A DNA stretch of 64,000 nucleotides from Marinobacter qingdaonensis. Its GTDB lineage: Bacteria > Pseudomonadota > Gammaproteobacteria > Pseudomonadales > Oleiphilaceae. Both the position numbers and the translations under genes were made by a program. The DNA lies in the NCBI RefSeq assembly GCF_034555935.1, contig NZ_JAYDCJ010000003.1, positions 2,728,001-2,792,000 on the forward strand. The letters run 5' to 3'. This document shows positions 26,310-36,031 of this stretch, piece by piece. The stretch's first letter is position 1; each line of letters starts with the position of its first letter. The notes below the pieces were generated by a model. The model searched no databases, had not been told where the DNA came from, and saw only the letters and a program-made list of their open reading frames with translations.

Positions 26310-26987
26310 ATGCTGGAAAAGATTCGCAAAGGCTCCCTGGTGGAAACCACCATTGAAAGCCTGCGCCAGGCCATAGAGGGCGGCCAATGGCCAGTGAACA
26401 GCAAACTGCCGGTGGAGGCGGAGTTGGCCGACGCACTCGGCGTAAGCCGCAACACCGTGCGCGAGGCGGTGCGTGTGCTGGTGCACGTGGGCATGCTGGA
26501 TACCCGCCAAGGCGACGGCACCTACGTGCGCGCCACCCGCGATGCCGGCGAGACCCTGCGGCGGATCAGTAGGACCCGGCTGGCGGAGCAACTTGAAGTC
26601 CGAATCATGCTGGAGACCGAGGCGGCAACCCTGGCTGCCTCCCGGCGCACCGAGGCCGACCTGCGGGCCATGACCCAGGCGCTGGATGCGCGGGCACGTG
26701 CCGGCGACGACCTGGAGCAGCGGATCCATCACGACCAGACCTTCCACCACCGGCTCGTTCAGGCCTGTCACAACAGCGCCCTGATCGGCCTGTACGACTA
26801 CTTTGCCCAGGCCGTCGGCCAGACCATTGAGCGCACCGAGACCGACGCCGATCTGCCGGAACCCTCCCAGGAAGACCACGAACTGCTGCTTGCCGCCATT
26901 CGCCGTGGCGACACCGGCAAAGCCGAGCAATTGGCCAGGGCCCTGCTCCGGCCCAGCCTGAATGCCCTGCGCAACGAGGAGCGCTGA
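26310..26987 (+). CDS. GntR family regulator, FCD (FadR) subfamily
   Basis: The N-terminal winged helix has GQWPVNSKLPVEAELADALGVSRNTVREAVRVLVHVGMLDTRQGDGTYV. A helical FCD domain follows, with the metal-binding His and Asp pattern around HDQTFHHRLVQACHN and EDHELLLAAI. I start at ATG 26310 (MLEKIRKGSL); the TTG at 26295 is less likely. It ends 3 bases before a transporter gene, so the two form an operon. In this family the regulator commonly responds to a small acid that the linked transporter carries. Confidence 0.88.
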   Translation: MLEKIRKGSLVETTIESLRQAIEGGQWPVNSKLPVEAELADALGVSRNTVREAVRVLVHVGMLDTRQGDGTYVRATRDAGETLRRISRTRLAEQLEVRIMLETEAATLAASRRTEADLRAMTQALDARARAGDDLEQRIHHDQTFHHRLVQACHNSALIGLYDYFAQAVGQTIERTETDADLPEPSQEDHELLLAAIRRGDTGKAEQLARALLRPSLNALRNEER

Positions 26988-26990
26988 CCC

Positions 26991-27986
26991 ATGCCCTTCC
27001 GGATTGACACCTTCACCCTGCTCCTGCTCGGCGCCATTGTCCTGGCCTCGGTACTGCCTGCGACCGGAACCGCCGGCGATGTGCTGGCCACCGCCGGGAC
27101 CATTGCCGTGGCCCTGCTGTTCTTCTTCCACGGCGCAGCCCTGTCTCGGGAACAGATCATCGCCGGCGCAACCCACTGGCGTCTGCACATCCTGATCACT
27201 GCCCTCACCTTCGTGTTCTTTCCGCTGGCGGTCTTGCCGATCCATGGCCTGAGTGACCTTGCGCCGAGCTGGATGCCGCGGGATCTGGGCCTCGGCTTTC
27301 TCTATCTGGGGGTGTTGCCGTCGGCGGTTTCCTCCTCCATCGCCTACACCGCAATGGCGAAGGGCAACGTGCCGGCCGCCATCTGCAGTGCAGCAGCCTC
27401 GAACGTGTTCGGCATGATGCTGACGCCCTTCCTGCTCCTGCTGCTGGTCAGCACCTCAGGCACCGGCGAGTTTTCCGTGGCCGAGGCGCTAAAGGACATC
27501 GTGCTGCAACTGCTGTTGCCGTTCATGGTCGGGCACGCCCTGCGACCCTGGCTGGGCGGTTTCATGGGGCGTAATGAAAGCATGATGGCGCGTTACGACA
27601 AATGCGTGATCTGGCTGATCGTCTACTCGGCCTTTTCCCACTCGGTGGCAAGCGGGCTCTGGCAGAATCTCCCGGTCAAGGCCATTGTCCTGGCCATCCT
27701 GCTCTGCTTCGGCCTGCTGGGGTTGTTCATGCTGATGGCGCGGATTCTGGTCCGGCGCTTCGGGTTCAGCCTGGAGGATGAGGCTGCGGTGGTGTTCTGC
27801 GGCTCCAAGAAAAGCCTGGCGTCCGGCCTGCCCATGGCCAAGGTCCTGTTTTCCGGCCATCCGGGCTTCGGCATGATCGTGCTGCCGATCATGTGCTACA
27901 ACCAGATTCAGGTCATCGTGGGCGCTATTCTTGCCCAGAAATACAAGGCGCGGATCGAGGCGCAGGCAGGTGGCAGCAAGAATTAG
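26991..27986 (+). CDS. SBF-type Na+-dependent transporter (YfeH-like)
   Basis: At 331 residues it is a multi-pass membrane protein with about ten helices and the bile-acid:sodium symporter-like (PF13593) features. HGAALSREQIIAGATHWRLHI follows helix 2, SSSIAYTAMAKGNVPAAICSAAASNVFG forms one crossover motif, and FCGSKKSLASGLPMAKVLF the other. Members such as YfeH are putative organic anion transporters. The upstream FadR-type GntR gene probably regulates it. Its stop overlaps the end of the convergent J-like gene by 4 bases. Confidence 0.87.
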   Translation: MPFRIDTFTLLLLGAIVLASVLPATGTAGDVLATAGTIAVALLFFFHGAALSREQIIAGATHWRLHILITALTFVFFPLAVLPIHGLSDLAPSWMPRDLGLGFLYLGVLPSAVSSSIAYTAMAKGNVPAAICSAAASNVFGMMLTPFLLLLLVSTSGTGEFSVAEALKDIVLQLLLPFMVGHALRPWLGGFMGRNESMMARYDKCVIWLIVYSAFSHSVASGLWQNLPVKAIVLAILLCFGLLGLFMLMARILVRRFGFSLEDEAAVVFCGSKKSLASGLPMAKVLFSGHPGFGMIVLPIMCYNQIQVIVGAILAQKYKARIEAQAGGSKN

Positions 27987-28609
27987 CCACCACCGCCCAT
28001 GCCCCCGAACAGCATGGCCAGAACGGCCAGCCCCACGATCCAGCCGATGACCGCGGGCCAGAAATTCACAAGCTGCGGCGGCTGGTCCGCCTCGCCAGGG
28101 AAGTTGTCAGGGCTGTCATCATCAATGGCGGTTTCCCTGGGCTCGGCCAGCCCCTGAAGACTGGACCACTCAAACCAGTTCCCCAGAAAGTTCGCCACCG
28201 ACGAGGATAGACTGCCGTTCTCCGCCATGGGGCGGATCTGGGGCTCAAGCTGACGGGCAATTTCAGCCCGCACCGGCTCTTGGTCGGCCGGAGGCTCGCA
28301 CAGTATGGCCTGCCAGATACCCACGTCCTGACTGCGCCTGGAGTCGTTCAAAAGCGCCTTGATCTGAAGCACGACTTCACGCACCACCTGGCCATCGTTG
28401 CCATCCAGCGGCCGCGCCTCCGGCGCGGATTGCTCACGGCGCTCCTCGGTCGGCGCCGGCGCAGGCGCTTGGCCGGTGGCATCGCGGAACGCCTGATCCA
28501 GCCTGGCCGCCTCGTCACCAGAGGCAAACTTCATCTGCTGCTCGTACGCCTGACGAATCCGGTGCTGATCAGTCGTGGGTTCGATACCGAGGATTTCCCA
28601 GCAAGTCAT
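27983..28609 (-). CDS. J-domain-like protein with C-terminal membrane helix
   Basis: From ATG 28609 the protein starts MTCWEILGIEPTTDQHRIRQAYEQQMK, which resembles helices I and II of a DnaJ J-domain. The HPD tripeptide needed to stimulate DnaK is missing, and the domain is short. A Pro/Glu-rich linker and a helical middle region (VLQIKALLNDSRRSQDVGIWQAIL) follow. The protein ends in a membrane helix (NFWPAVIGWIVGLAVLAMLFG) and a glycine tail. It is likely a tail-anchored inner-membrane protein. The start is not certain; ATGs at 28639 and 28657 are possible. No function is assigned. Confidence 0.7.
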   Translation of the reverse strand: MTCWEILGIEPTTDQHRIRQAYEQQMKFASGDEAARLDQAFRDATGQAPAPAPTEERREQSAPEARPLDGNDGQVVREVVLQIKALLNDSRRSQDVGIWQAILCEPPADQEPVRAEIARQLEPQIRPMAENGSLSSSVANFLGNWFEWSSLQGLAEPRETAIDDDSPDNFPGEADQPPQLVNFWPAVIGWIVGLAVLAMLFGGMGGGG

Positions 28610-28740
28610 AAGGCTGCAACTCCGAGCTCTTAAATTCATTACATTTTTGAGAGACAAACCGTCTGTAGTTCCATACGATAGACCAAACAGTTACAGACCG
28701 GTTTCCAATCTCCAGCTCGGCAGATTATAGATTGTCACCC

Positions 28741-30921
28741 ATGCAAAATTCGACACCCTTTGCCTGCGGGCATCGTTTCACTGCCCGACGGGCTTCCCTT
28801 TGCGCCGCCGTCTCGATGGCACTGATGCTCCCAACCCTGGGCTGGAGCCAGTCCGAGGGAGCCCTGCTGTACCCGCCAATCCTCGATGCCGAGGGCGAAC
28901 AGTCCCAGCTGCCGGAAGTGCTCACCACCACCCGGCTCCGGCAATCCAAGCTTCGGGTGCCCGGCACCACGACCATCATTACCGGTGACATGATCCGGGA
29001 CCTGGGCATCATGAACCTGGTCGAGGTGTTCCGGTTGGTGCCCGGCATGATCGTTGGTGTCTCCGGCAGCAGCAACCCGGTCACCACCTATCACGGAACC
29101 TCCCAGTACGAGCAGCGCCGCCTGCAGGTACAGATTGACGGGCGCACCGCCTACCGGGCCAGTCTGGCGGACGTAGACTGGATCTCCATGCCGGTGGCCC
29201 TGGAGAACATCGAACGAATCGAAGTCAGCCGCGGCCCCAATTCCGCCGCCCACGGTATCAACGCCTTTCTCGGCAGCATCAATATCATCACCCGCTCGCC
29301 GACCGACACCGCCGGCGTTGAGGCCTACGCTGCCGCTGGTTCCCGTGGTCATTTGCGCACCTTTACCTCGGTTGGCGATGCCGATGGCAACGGCAGCTGG
29401 CGCCTCTCCTACGAGAAACGCAAATCCAATGGTTTTGATGCCCAGGTCGAGGGTGGTGAAGAAAGGGCCTATCACGACGGCCACGACATCAACAACATTA
29501 ACTTCGACAGCATCCTCAACCTGAGCAACGACTTCTCGATCGACGTTCGGGCCGGCGTGGTGGACGGCGTCAACGAAGAGGATCAGTTCAAATCGGGTAA
29601 GCTTGGCGCCACCGAAAACCCCGACATCGACATCAACAGCCACTATTTCCAGACTCGCCTGAACGGTGCCACGTCCGACCAGCACTTCTACCACCTCCAG
29701 GCGAGCTACCAGAACCAGATCCGTCGTCAGCGCTGGAACATCTCCATCCCAATCGCCGGTGAAGACAACCCCATCGATAATGGCGTGGCGCTGATCAGTT
29801 CCCTGCTGCCACCGGGCTCCCCGACACCGAGTGAAGCCCAGCCATTCAACGCGCGCCTGAATGAAGACGCCGAAGAATCCCGTCTGGAATTCGAGCTGCA
29901 GGACACCCTCATCTTTAGCCCCCAGGTCAAGCTGGTGTCCGGCCTGGGTTATCGCGAAGACAGGTTCAAATCCGAGACCTTTTTCAACGGGACCGGTCAC
30001 AACTACCAGACCCGGTTATTCGCCAACGCCGAGTATTCACCGTTGAACTGGCTCACCTTCAACGCCGGGGGTAACTGGGAAAAGACCACAACCACCGACG
30101 AAAGCTATTTCTCGCCGCGGGTGGCCACCAACTTCATCCTGAACGACAACCACGCCTTGCGCTTCGTGTTCTCCCGGGCCGTTCGTACCCCGGATGCGTT
30201 CGAGCAGGATCCTGACTGGTCCTATCGCTTCCGCAATGTGAATGCGCCCTTCCAGGTGTTGGAAGGTGCACGGGTTCGGGTCGAGGACCTGGTGGACCCG
30301 AGCACGTCCACCTTTGGCGAGGAACTGGAGGAAGAACGGATCACCTCCCGTGAGATCAGTTATTTCGGGCAATTTCATTTAGATAGCGCGCTCATGAACG
30401 TTGAAGTGCGGTACTTTAACGACTATTTTCGGGATATGATCAGTGGCGTGATCAACGAGGAAGATTGGTACATCGCCAACAACGTGGCCATGGAACAGGA
30501 GGGCGTCGAGCTGGAAACCTCGCTGGAGTTCTCTGGCACCATGTTGCGCGCCACCTACGCGTACCTCGACCAGGACGGCCGCTATTCAGGGGATCCGGAC
30601 GCCCTGTCCGCACGGACCCAGCAGCGGGCCGTTGACCTGCTGGCACGCCTCTCGGCTCGGCACTCCGGTAGTTTGGCCTGGATTCAGGATCTGCCCTGGG
30701 ATCTGACCTCCTCCGCCGCTTTCTATTATGCCCAAGAGGTGCGTGAGACCCGGTTCAAACGGGCCGATTTCCGCCTGGCCCGTCGCGTGGACATGCCGGA
30801 TTTCAGTTACGTGCTGGCCCTGACGTTGCAGCACTACATTGAGCAGGAGCCATGGATCAGCCCTGACAATGTGATTGATCATCCCAACCAGTATTTCGTA
30901 GAGGCCGGAATTCGCTTCTGA
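28741..30921 (+). CDS. TonB-dependent outer-membrane receptor
   Basis: A signal peptide ends near GWSQ. The plug domain has LPEVLTTTRLRQSKLRVPGTTTIITGDMIRDLGIMNLVEVFRLVPGM and IERIEVSRGPNSAAHGINAFLGSINIITR. A beta-barrel of about 550 residues follows, closing with the terminal aromatic signature YFVEAGIRF. I start at ATG 28741. No iron- or Fur-like site was recognised upstream. It is followed after 35 bases by a periplasmic binding protein and then a histidine kinase on the same strand, which suggests the receptor imports or senses the ligand for that signalling pair. Confidence 0.92.
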   Translation: MQNSTPFACGHRFTARRASLCAAVSMALMLPTLGWSQSEGALLYPPILDAEGEQSQLPEVLTTTRLRQSKLRVPGTTTIITGDMIRDLGIMNLVEVFRLVPGMIVGVSGSSNPVTTYHGTSQYEQRRLQVQIDGRTAYRASLADVDWISMPVALENIERIEVSRGPNSAAHGINAFLGSINIITRSPTDTAGVEAYAAAGSRGHLRTFTSVGDADGNGSWRLSYEKRKSNGFDAQVEGGEERAYHDGHDINNINFDSILNLSNDFSIDVRAGVVDGVNEEDQFKSGKLGATENPDIDINSHYFQTRLNGATSDQHFYHLQASYQNQIRRQRWNISIPIAGEDNPIDNGVALISSLLPPGSPTPSEAQPFNARLNEDAEESRLEFELQDTLIFSPQVKLVSGLGYREDRFKSETFFNGTGHNYQTRLFANAEYSPLNWLTFNAGGNWEKTTTTDESYFSPRVATNFILNDNHALRFVFSRAVRTPDAFEQDPDWSYRFRNVNAPFQVLEGARVRVEDLVDPSTSTFGEELEEERITSREISYFGQFHLDSALMNVEVRYFNDYFRDMISGVINEEDWYIANNVAMEQEGVELETSLEFSGTMLRATYAYLDQDGRYSGDPDALSARTQQRAVDLLARLSARHSGSLAWIQDLPWDLTSSAAFYYAQEVRETRFKRADFRLARRVDMPDFSYVLALTLQHYIEQEPWISPDNVIDHPNQYFVEAGIRF

Positions 30922-30956
30922 TTGATGACCAAGGACAGGTACCAACCCGGGAAGGT

Positions 30957-31934
30957 ATGACACGAGACGGCTGTATCAGGTGGCGAAGCACTCTGCTTCC
31001 CGGGGTCCGCGCTTTCGCAGTGTGGGCCCTCTGGGTCTTTTCCAGTCTTGTCTTCACCGTGGCCGCCCACGCCCAGGACTCTGCCAACCAAACCGTCTAC
31101 CTTGCCGGGTCGGGCAATACTGCACTCGACCAGCATATTGGTAGCCTGCTGCAGGATCGACTCGGGGATGGAGTCACCCTGCTCCCGATCTCTGATGACC
31201 AGATCCCACTGATCGAAAACACCCCCGTGGTGTCGGTGGGACCGGCCGCCTTTTCCCGCGTGCGCCAAGCCAATCGAAGCATCCCGATTCTCGCCATGCT
31301 GGTGCAGCAGTCGTTCATCGACGGCTTCGCCGAACTGGCTCCCGGTCAGATCTCGGGGGTTCTGTACGATGTCCCGCTGCTCCGGCAGGCACTGACCGGC
31401 AAGGCCATCCTGCCCCAGGCCAACACCGTGGCGATTCTGGCGACACCCGGTTCGGTCGAACTCTACGAGCCGCTCCTTGACCAGTTGCCGCTCCATGGCA
31501 TGACCGCCCGGGTGTTTGTGGTTGAAAGTGACGGCGACCTGATACCCACCCTGGTTCGCGCCCTCGGCTACGGCGATTTCCTGTTGGCCGCGCCGGACGA
31601 CGCCATCTACAACCCGCGCACCATCAAACACATCCTGCTGACGGCGTACCGGCGCAATAAGATTGTCATTGGGCCGAGCCAGGCCTATGTCCGGGCCGGC
31701 GCCCTCGCTTCGAGTTACGCCCCGTTCCCCGAGATGGCCAACCTCGGTGCCAACGCACTGAAGGAATACTTTGCCACCGGCCAATTCCCGGATCCGTCGT
31801 ATCCGACGCGGTACCGGGTAGAAATCAATGACCAGGTTGCCCGATCCCTCAACATTCCCATTCCGGATCGGGAAGCGCTCAATCAAACCATTCAGGATGA
31901 ACTCACCAATGCAGGAGGGCCACAGGGTGACTAA
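30957..31934 (+). CDS. ABC-type substrate-binding-like periplasmic protein
   Basis: An N-terminal signal peptide (VFSSLVFTVAAHAQ) is followed by about 280 residues of the ABC_sub_bind fold, with short repeats of alternating strand and helix such as NTVAILATPGSVELYEPLLDQLPLHGMTARVFVVESDGDLIPTLVRAL. No ABC permease or ATPase gene is nearby, so it probably delivers a ligand signal and not a nutrient. Its stop (31932-31934) overlaps the start of the hybrid histidine kinase gene, a tight coupling typical of sensor partners. Confidence 0.82.
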   Translation: MTRDGCIRWRSTLLPGVRAFAVWALWVFSSLVFTVAAHAQDSANQTVYLAGSGNTALDQHIGSLLQDRLGDGVTLLPISDDQIPLIENTPVVSVGPAAFSRVRQANRSIPILAMLVQQSFIDGFAELAPGQISGVLYDVPLLRQALTGKAILPQANTVAILATPGSVELYEPLLDQLPLHGMTARVFVVESDGDLIPTLVRALGYGDFLLAAPDDAIYNPRTIKHILLTAYRRNKIVIGPSQAYVRAGALASSYAPFPEMANLGANALKEYFATGQFPDPSYPTRYRVEINDQVARSLNIPIPDREALNQTIQDELTNAGGPQGD

Positions 31935-33870
31935 ACCGGACCAGGCGCATGCCCCCCTGTCCAGAAAGCTGCTGCTTCTGGGCGCGCTTCCAGCCGTTGT
32001 CATGTTTATTGTCCTGATGGTGTTCTTCACCTCAGCGCGGCTGGACGATGCCCGACAGGATCTTTCCGGCAGCAGTCAGATGCTGGCCGACAGCCTGGCT
32101 CCGGCCCTGGAATACGCCGTGGTGTCCGGAAATTCCGTTGCGCTGGAGCAGGTACTGACCCAATCCCTGCGGCGCAGCAAGGCGGACTGGATTCGGGTTG
32201 TTGACGTCATGGGGACCCAGATCGGTCGGGTTGGCATTGGTGCCAGCGACGATGACTCCGACGCCGGGCCGTTCAACGTCTACGAAGCGGAAATCCTTCA
32301 GCAACCCCTGGAACTCGACTCGGCCCAGGATACCGAATGGTTCACCCCGGAGTACGGATTCGGCTCCGGCGCCCTCAGGGTGGGCACCGTGCAGGTGGGC
32401 GTCAGCACCGAGATCCTGGAAAACCGGAGACAGGACATCCTCTGGAGTTCACTGGCGGTCGGTACCGCTCTCTTGCTGTTTTCCATTCTGCTGATCAATC
32501 ATTTCCTGGGCAGCATTCTGGCGCCCATCCGCAACCTCTCGGGGCGTGTTGGCCGGCTCATCAACCGCGACTATCAGGAAGTGGCCCACAGCGGCAGCCG
32601 GGGCGCCCGGGAAGTGGTCGCCCTGGAGCAACAACTGAATGAACTGGCGCGTCACCTGACCGAACTGAACAACGCTCGGGAACAAACCCTCGCGGCCTCG
32701 GAAAGCGCCCGCCAGAAGGCCGAATCTGCCAACCAGGCCAAATCCGAGTTCCTGGCCACCATGAGTCACGAACTGCGAACACCGCTCAACGGCGTGCTGG
32801 GCATGATCGACCTGATTCAGGAAGACCCGCTCACCACCCGGCAACGGGATTACCTGGACACCGCACGCCAATCCACCGAGGACCTGCTCACCGTCATCAG
32901 CGATATCCTGGATTTTTCGCGCGTCGACAACGGGTCCCTGGTGCTGGACAGCCAGGAATTCGACCTGCGTAAACTGATCGAGAACTGCACGGCCACCTAC
33001 CGGCATCTGGCCGAGGAGCGGGGATTGCCGCTGAACCTGAGCTTTTACGGCGAATGGCCGGACACCCCCATCGTCGTCGGTGACGCGCCCCGCCTGCGCC
33101 AGATCCTCGCCGGTCTGATCGACAACGCCATCAAGTTCACCGGGGACGGGTTCATCAACATCCAGGCCGGCTGCGTAGCCCTGGAAGATAACTGCCTGAT
33201 TCTGAACTGCTCGGTGAGCGATTCCGGCTCCGGCATCCCGGTTGATCGGCTTTCCGATATCTTCAATTCCTTCGAGCAGCTGGAGAACGGCGACGACCGG
33301 CGCCACGGCGGAACGGGTCTCGGCCTGTCACTGGTGCAGCGGCTGATCGAACTGATGGGCGGGCACATCAAGGTCGAGACCGACCTGGGTAAGGGCTCCT
33401 CCTTCCGCTTCGAGCTGCCGTTCGAACTGGCCAACGGTGCCGAGAGCAAGAAACCGCCGGAGGAATCGGCTCGGCGCTCCGCGCACGGTGCCGCCCATGC
33501 CCTGGTGGTGGAGGACAACCTGGTGAACCAGCGGGTGGCCATGGCGCTGCTGGCCCGACTCGGTTTTCAGACCGACTCCGCCGACAACGGCAAGGATGCG
33601 TTCGAGAAAGTGCGCAACAACCACAAGGGCTATGACCTGATCCTAATGGATTGCCAGATGCCGATTCTGGATGGCTACGAAACCACCCGCATGATCCGGG
33701 AATGGGAGCAAGGCAATGGCCAGAGTGGCACGCCCATCATTGCCCTGACGGCCGACGTCTTGCCGGGAACGGAGAAGAGCTGCCTGGATTGCGGCATGAA
33801 CGACTATCTGGCCAAGCCCGTTCGCAAGGAAAACCTGCAGGCGGTGTTGAGCCGCTGGGTGCAGCTCTGA
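31927..33870 (+). CDS. Hybrid sensor histidine kinase with receiver domain
   Basis: The protein has a membrane helix near the start (LLLLGALPAVVMFIVLMVFF), a periplasmic sensor of about 140 residues, a second helix (LAVGTALLLFSILLINHFL), HAMP, a HisKA H-box (SHELRTPLNG), an HATPase with N box DNAIKF and G boxes DSGSGIP and GTGLGLSL, and a C-terminal receiver with phospho-Asp in LILMDCQMPILDG and KP in LAKPVRK. I chose GTG 31927, which has AGGAGGG 7 bases upstream; ATG 31909 lacks a clear ribosome site. No Hpt domain is present, so a separate phosphotransfer protein must carry the signal. Confidence 0.92.
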   Translation: MTKPDQAHAPLSRKLLLLGALPAVVMFIVLMVFFTSARLDDARQDLSGSSQMLADSLAPALEYAVVSGNSVALEQVLTQSLRRSKADWIRVVDVMGTQIGRVGIGASDDDSDAGPFNVYEAEILQQPLELDSAQDTEWFTPEYGFGSGALRVGTVQVGVSTEILENRRQDILWSSLAVGTALLLFSILLINHFLGSILAPIRNLSGRVGRLINRDYQEVAHSGSRGAREVVALEQQLNELARHLTELNNAREQTLAASESARQKAESANQAKSEFLATMSHELRTPLNGVLGMIDLIQEDPLTTRQRDYLDTARQSTEDLLTVISDILDFSRVDNGSLVLDSQEFDLRKLIENCTATYRHLAEERGLPLNLSFYGEWPDTPIVVGDAPRLRQILAGLIDNAIKFTGDGFINIQAGCVALEDNCLILNCSVSDSGSGIPVDRLSDIFNSFEQLENGDDRRHGGTGLGLSLVQRLIELMGGHIKVETDLGKGSSFRFELPFELANGAESKKPPEESARRSAHGAAHALVVEDNLVNQRVAMALLARLGFQTDSADNGKDAFEKVRNNHKGYDLILMDCQMPILDGYETTRMIREWEQGNGQSGTPIIALTADVLPGTEKSCLDCGMNDYLAKPVRKENLQAVLSRWVQL

Positions 33871-33875
33871 GTCCA

Positions 33876-33895
33876 GGCGCCCTTCCCTGGGCGCC
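33876..33895. terminator. Hairpin between convergent histidine kinase and gor
   Basis: GGCGCCC pairs with GGGCGCC across a 6-base loop in the 41-base gap between two convergent stops. No T tract is visible, so the terminator call rests on position and stem strength. Confidence 0.5.
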
Positions 33896-33911
33896 AGACT
33901 CGGGCCTGAAC

Positions 33912-35273
33912 TTAGGCCACCGGCTCGCGCATGGTGACGAACTCTTCGGCCGAGGTGGGGTGGATGCCGAGAGTGGCATCGAACTGCGCCTTGGTCGCGC
34001 CGGCCTTGATGGCAACCGCCAGCCCCTGGGTGATTTCCCCGGCCTCGGGTCCAACCATGTGGGCACCCAACACGCGGTCGGTGCCGTCGTCCACCACCAG
34101 CTTCATCAAACTGCGCTCGTCCCGGCCACTGAGGGTGTATTTCATCGGGCGGAACTCCGAGCGGTAAATACGCACCGTGTAGCCAGCCTCGCGGGCTTCG
34201 TCCTCGGTCAGGCCCACAGTCCCGATGCTGGGCTGACAGAACACCGCGGTCGGAATCGCCGAGTAGTCCATGTCGCCCTGGCCGTCGCCAAACAGGCGAC
34301 GGGACAGGACCATCCCCTGAGCCAGCGCCACGGGTGTCAGCTGCGGCGTACCAATGACGTCGCCCAGCGCGGTGATCGAGGGCACGGCGGTCTGGAAATG
34401 GTCGTCCACCGCCACGTGCCCGGAATCGGTGAATTCCACGCCCAGCTCCGCCAGCCCCAGGCCATCCACCAGCGCCCGCCGGCCGGTGGCGGCCATGACC
34501 AGGCCAGTGGTCAGGGTTTCACCATTGTTCAGATGAACCCGATAGTGCGCGCCTTCGCTTTCGACCGACTCGATGGTGACGCCATACTTCAGGGTCACGC
34601 CCTTCTTGCGCATTTCCTGATCGATAAATTCCCGGACGTCGGTATCGAAACCGCGCAGGAACAGTTCGCCCCGGTACAACAGGGTAACCTCGACTCCCAG
34701 ACCTGCCAGGATGCCGGCAAACTCCACCGCGATGTAGCCACCACCCCAGACCACCGCCTGCTTCGGCAACTGCGGCAGGTAAAACATTTCGTTCGAGGTC
34801 AGGACGGATTCCTTGCCGGGAATGTCCGGCACCACCGGCCAGCTGCCCGTGGCCACGGTGATATGACGGGCGCTGTAGGACTGATCCCCCACCACCACGG
34901 TGTTGGCATCCTTGAGAGACGCCGTGCCCTCAATGATGGTGACCCCGGCATTGTTGAGCATCCGGCCGTAGATGCCATTCAGGCGCTCGATTTCTGCGTT
35001 TTTGTTGGCGACCAGGGTCGGCCAGTCAAACCGGGTACTGTCCAGGGGCACGTTCCAGCCATAACCCGCTGCGTCTTCCAGTTCGTCCTGGACGTGTGCG
35101 CCGTAGACGAACAGTTTCTTGGGCACACAGCCGACGTTGACGCAGGTACCGCCCAGGTAACGTGACTCGACCACCGCTACTCGCGCTCCCCGCTGGGCGG
35201 ACACCCGGGCCAGCCGCACGCCGCCGGAGCCCGCGCCAATGATAATCAGGTCAAAATCGTGGTTCTCAGACAC
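33912..35273 (-). CDS. gor: Glutathione-disulfide reductase
   Basis: The FAD motif [13 protein letters not shown] opens the protein. The redox-active disulfide is [14 protein letters not shown] (Cys44 and Cys49). An NADPH-binding Rossmann region ([27 protein letters not shown]) and the interface domain with the active-site His near [11 protein letters not shown] complete it. At 453 residues it is full length. It regenerates reduced glutathione with NADPH in the cytosol. The GNAT gene upstream on the same strand may be co-transcribed (32-base gap). Confidence 0.93.
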   Translation of the reverse strand: MSENHDFDLIIIGAGSGGVRLARVSAQRGARVAVVESRYLGGTCVNVGCVPKKLFVYGAHVQDELEDAAGYGWNVPLDSTRFDWPTLVANKNAEIERLNGIYGRMLNNAGVTIIEGTASLKDANTVVVGDQSYSARHITVATGSWPVVPDIPGKESVLTSNEMFYLPQLPKQAVVWGGGYIAVEFAGILAGLGVEVTLLYRGELFLRGFDTDVREFIDQEMRKKGVTLKYGVTIESVESEGAHYRVHLNNGETLTTGLVMAATGRRALVDGLGLAELGVEFTDSGHVAVDDHFQTAVPSITALGDVIGTPQLTPVALAQGMVLSRRLFGDGQGDMDYSAIPTAVFCQPSIGTVGLTEDEAREAGYTVRIYRSEFRPMKYTLSGRDERSLMKLVVDDGTDRVLGAHMVGPEAGEITQGLAVAIKAGATKAQFDATLGIHPTSAEEFVTMREPVA

Positions 35274-35305
35274 AGTGTCTCCTCTTGTTCAGTCAAATCC
35301 TGCGG

Positions 35306-35977
35306 TCAATTTTGGGCGCTGGCGGCTGCCTTGCTGTCGGCGTGAACTTCCCGGAACAGAACGTGGTCCTCATAGTCTCCGAGCTGGATCTTGCCCAGGC
35401 TCCGGAACCCCTCAGACTCGTAAAACGGCAGGTAGCGGCTGTTGCCAGTGTCCAGCACCAGACCGCTGCCCCTGGGGTTCTCGGCACAGAGCTTCTCCAC
35501 CGCCTTCAACAGCAAGCGCCCGTAGCCCCGGTTCTGGTATTTCGGATTCACTCCCATTAGGGGGAGCTGATGCGCCAGGGGTTGCGGCAGGAGGCGTCGA
35601 ATTTTTTCGTGGTAATCCAGGTAGCGTCGTGTCGAGGCAAACCCGGTGGTCAGAACCATACGGATGCGCCAGCTGAATTGATCAGCCAGGTTCATCCTGA
35701 GTTCCGGATCGCCGATGAAGGCCACCGCCACCAGGGTGTCGTCCACCATCACCCCGATCGACTCCTGTTCGAACCCCAGGTACAGGTCGATCAATTCGCG
35801 AATGGTGGCGCGAATGCGCTGGTCGTATCCCGGACGCCGATGGTCGAACAGGTATTGGAAGGTCGGTTCATTGCGGTAGGCGTGATAGAGAATGGACCGT
35901 GCTTCGTTGGTTGCGGTTGCATCCAGGCGAACGACCACCGGTTCGGAAGCTTTCCTGTTTTGACTGCCTTGACTCAT
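35306..35977 (-). CDS. GNAT family N-acetyltransferase
   Basis: The acetyl-CoA-binding motif A is GVNPKYQNRGYGRLLLKAVEKLCA (R/Q-x-x-G-x-G/A pattern QNRGYG). It is followed by LVLDTGNSRYLPFYESEGFRSLGK, the usual motif B. The 223-residue protein has an extended N-terminal part common in many uncharacterised GNAT proteins. The substrate cannot be predicted. It lies upstream of gor in the same direction. Confidence 0.85.
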   Translation of the reverse strand: MSQGSQNRKASEPVVVRLDATATNEARSILYHAYRNEPTFQYLFDHRRPGYDQRIRATIRELIDLYLGFEQESIGVMVDDTLVAVAFIGDPELRMNLADQFSWRIRMVLTTGFASTRRYLDYHEKIRRLLPQPLAHQLPLMGVNPKYQNRGYGRLLLKAVEKLCAENPRGSGLVLDTGNSRYLPFYESEGFRSLGKIQLGDYEDHVLFREVHADSKAAASAQN

Positions 35978-36031
35978 CTCGCACTTCTCCTGCCAACACG
36001 GCTAAACGGCTTTGACCACGAACATTCGCAT

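Noticed and set aside
24646..26436. 596-codon frame on the minus strand opposite the flavin monooxygenase
   Set aside because: No recognisable domain; the plus strand carries intact FAD, NADPH and BVMO motifs.
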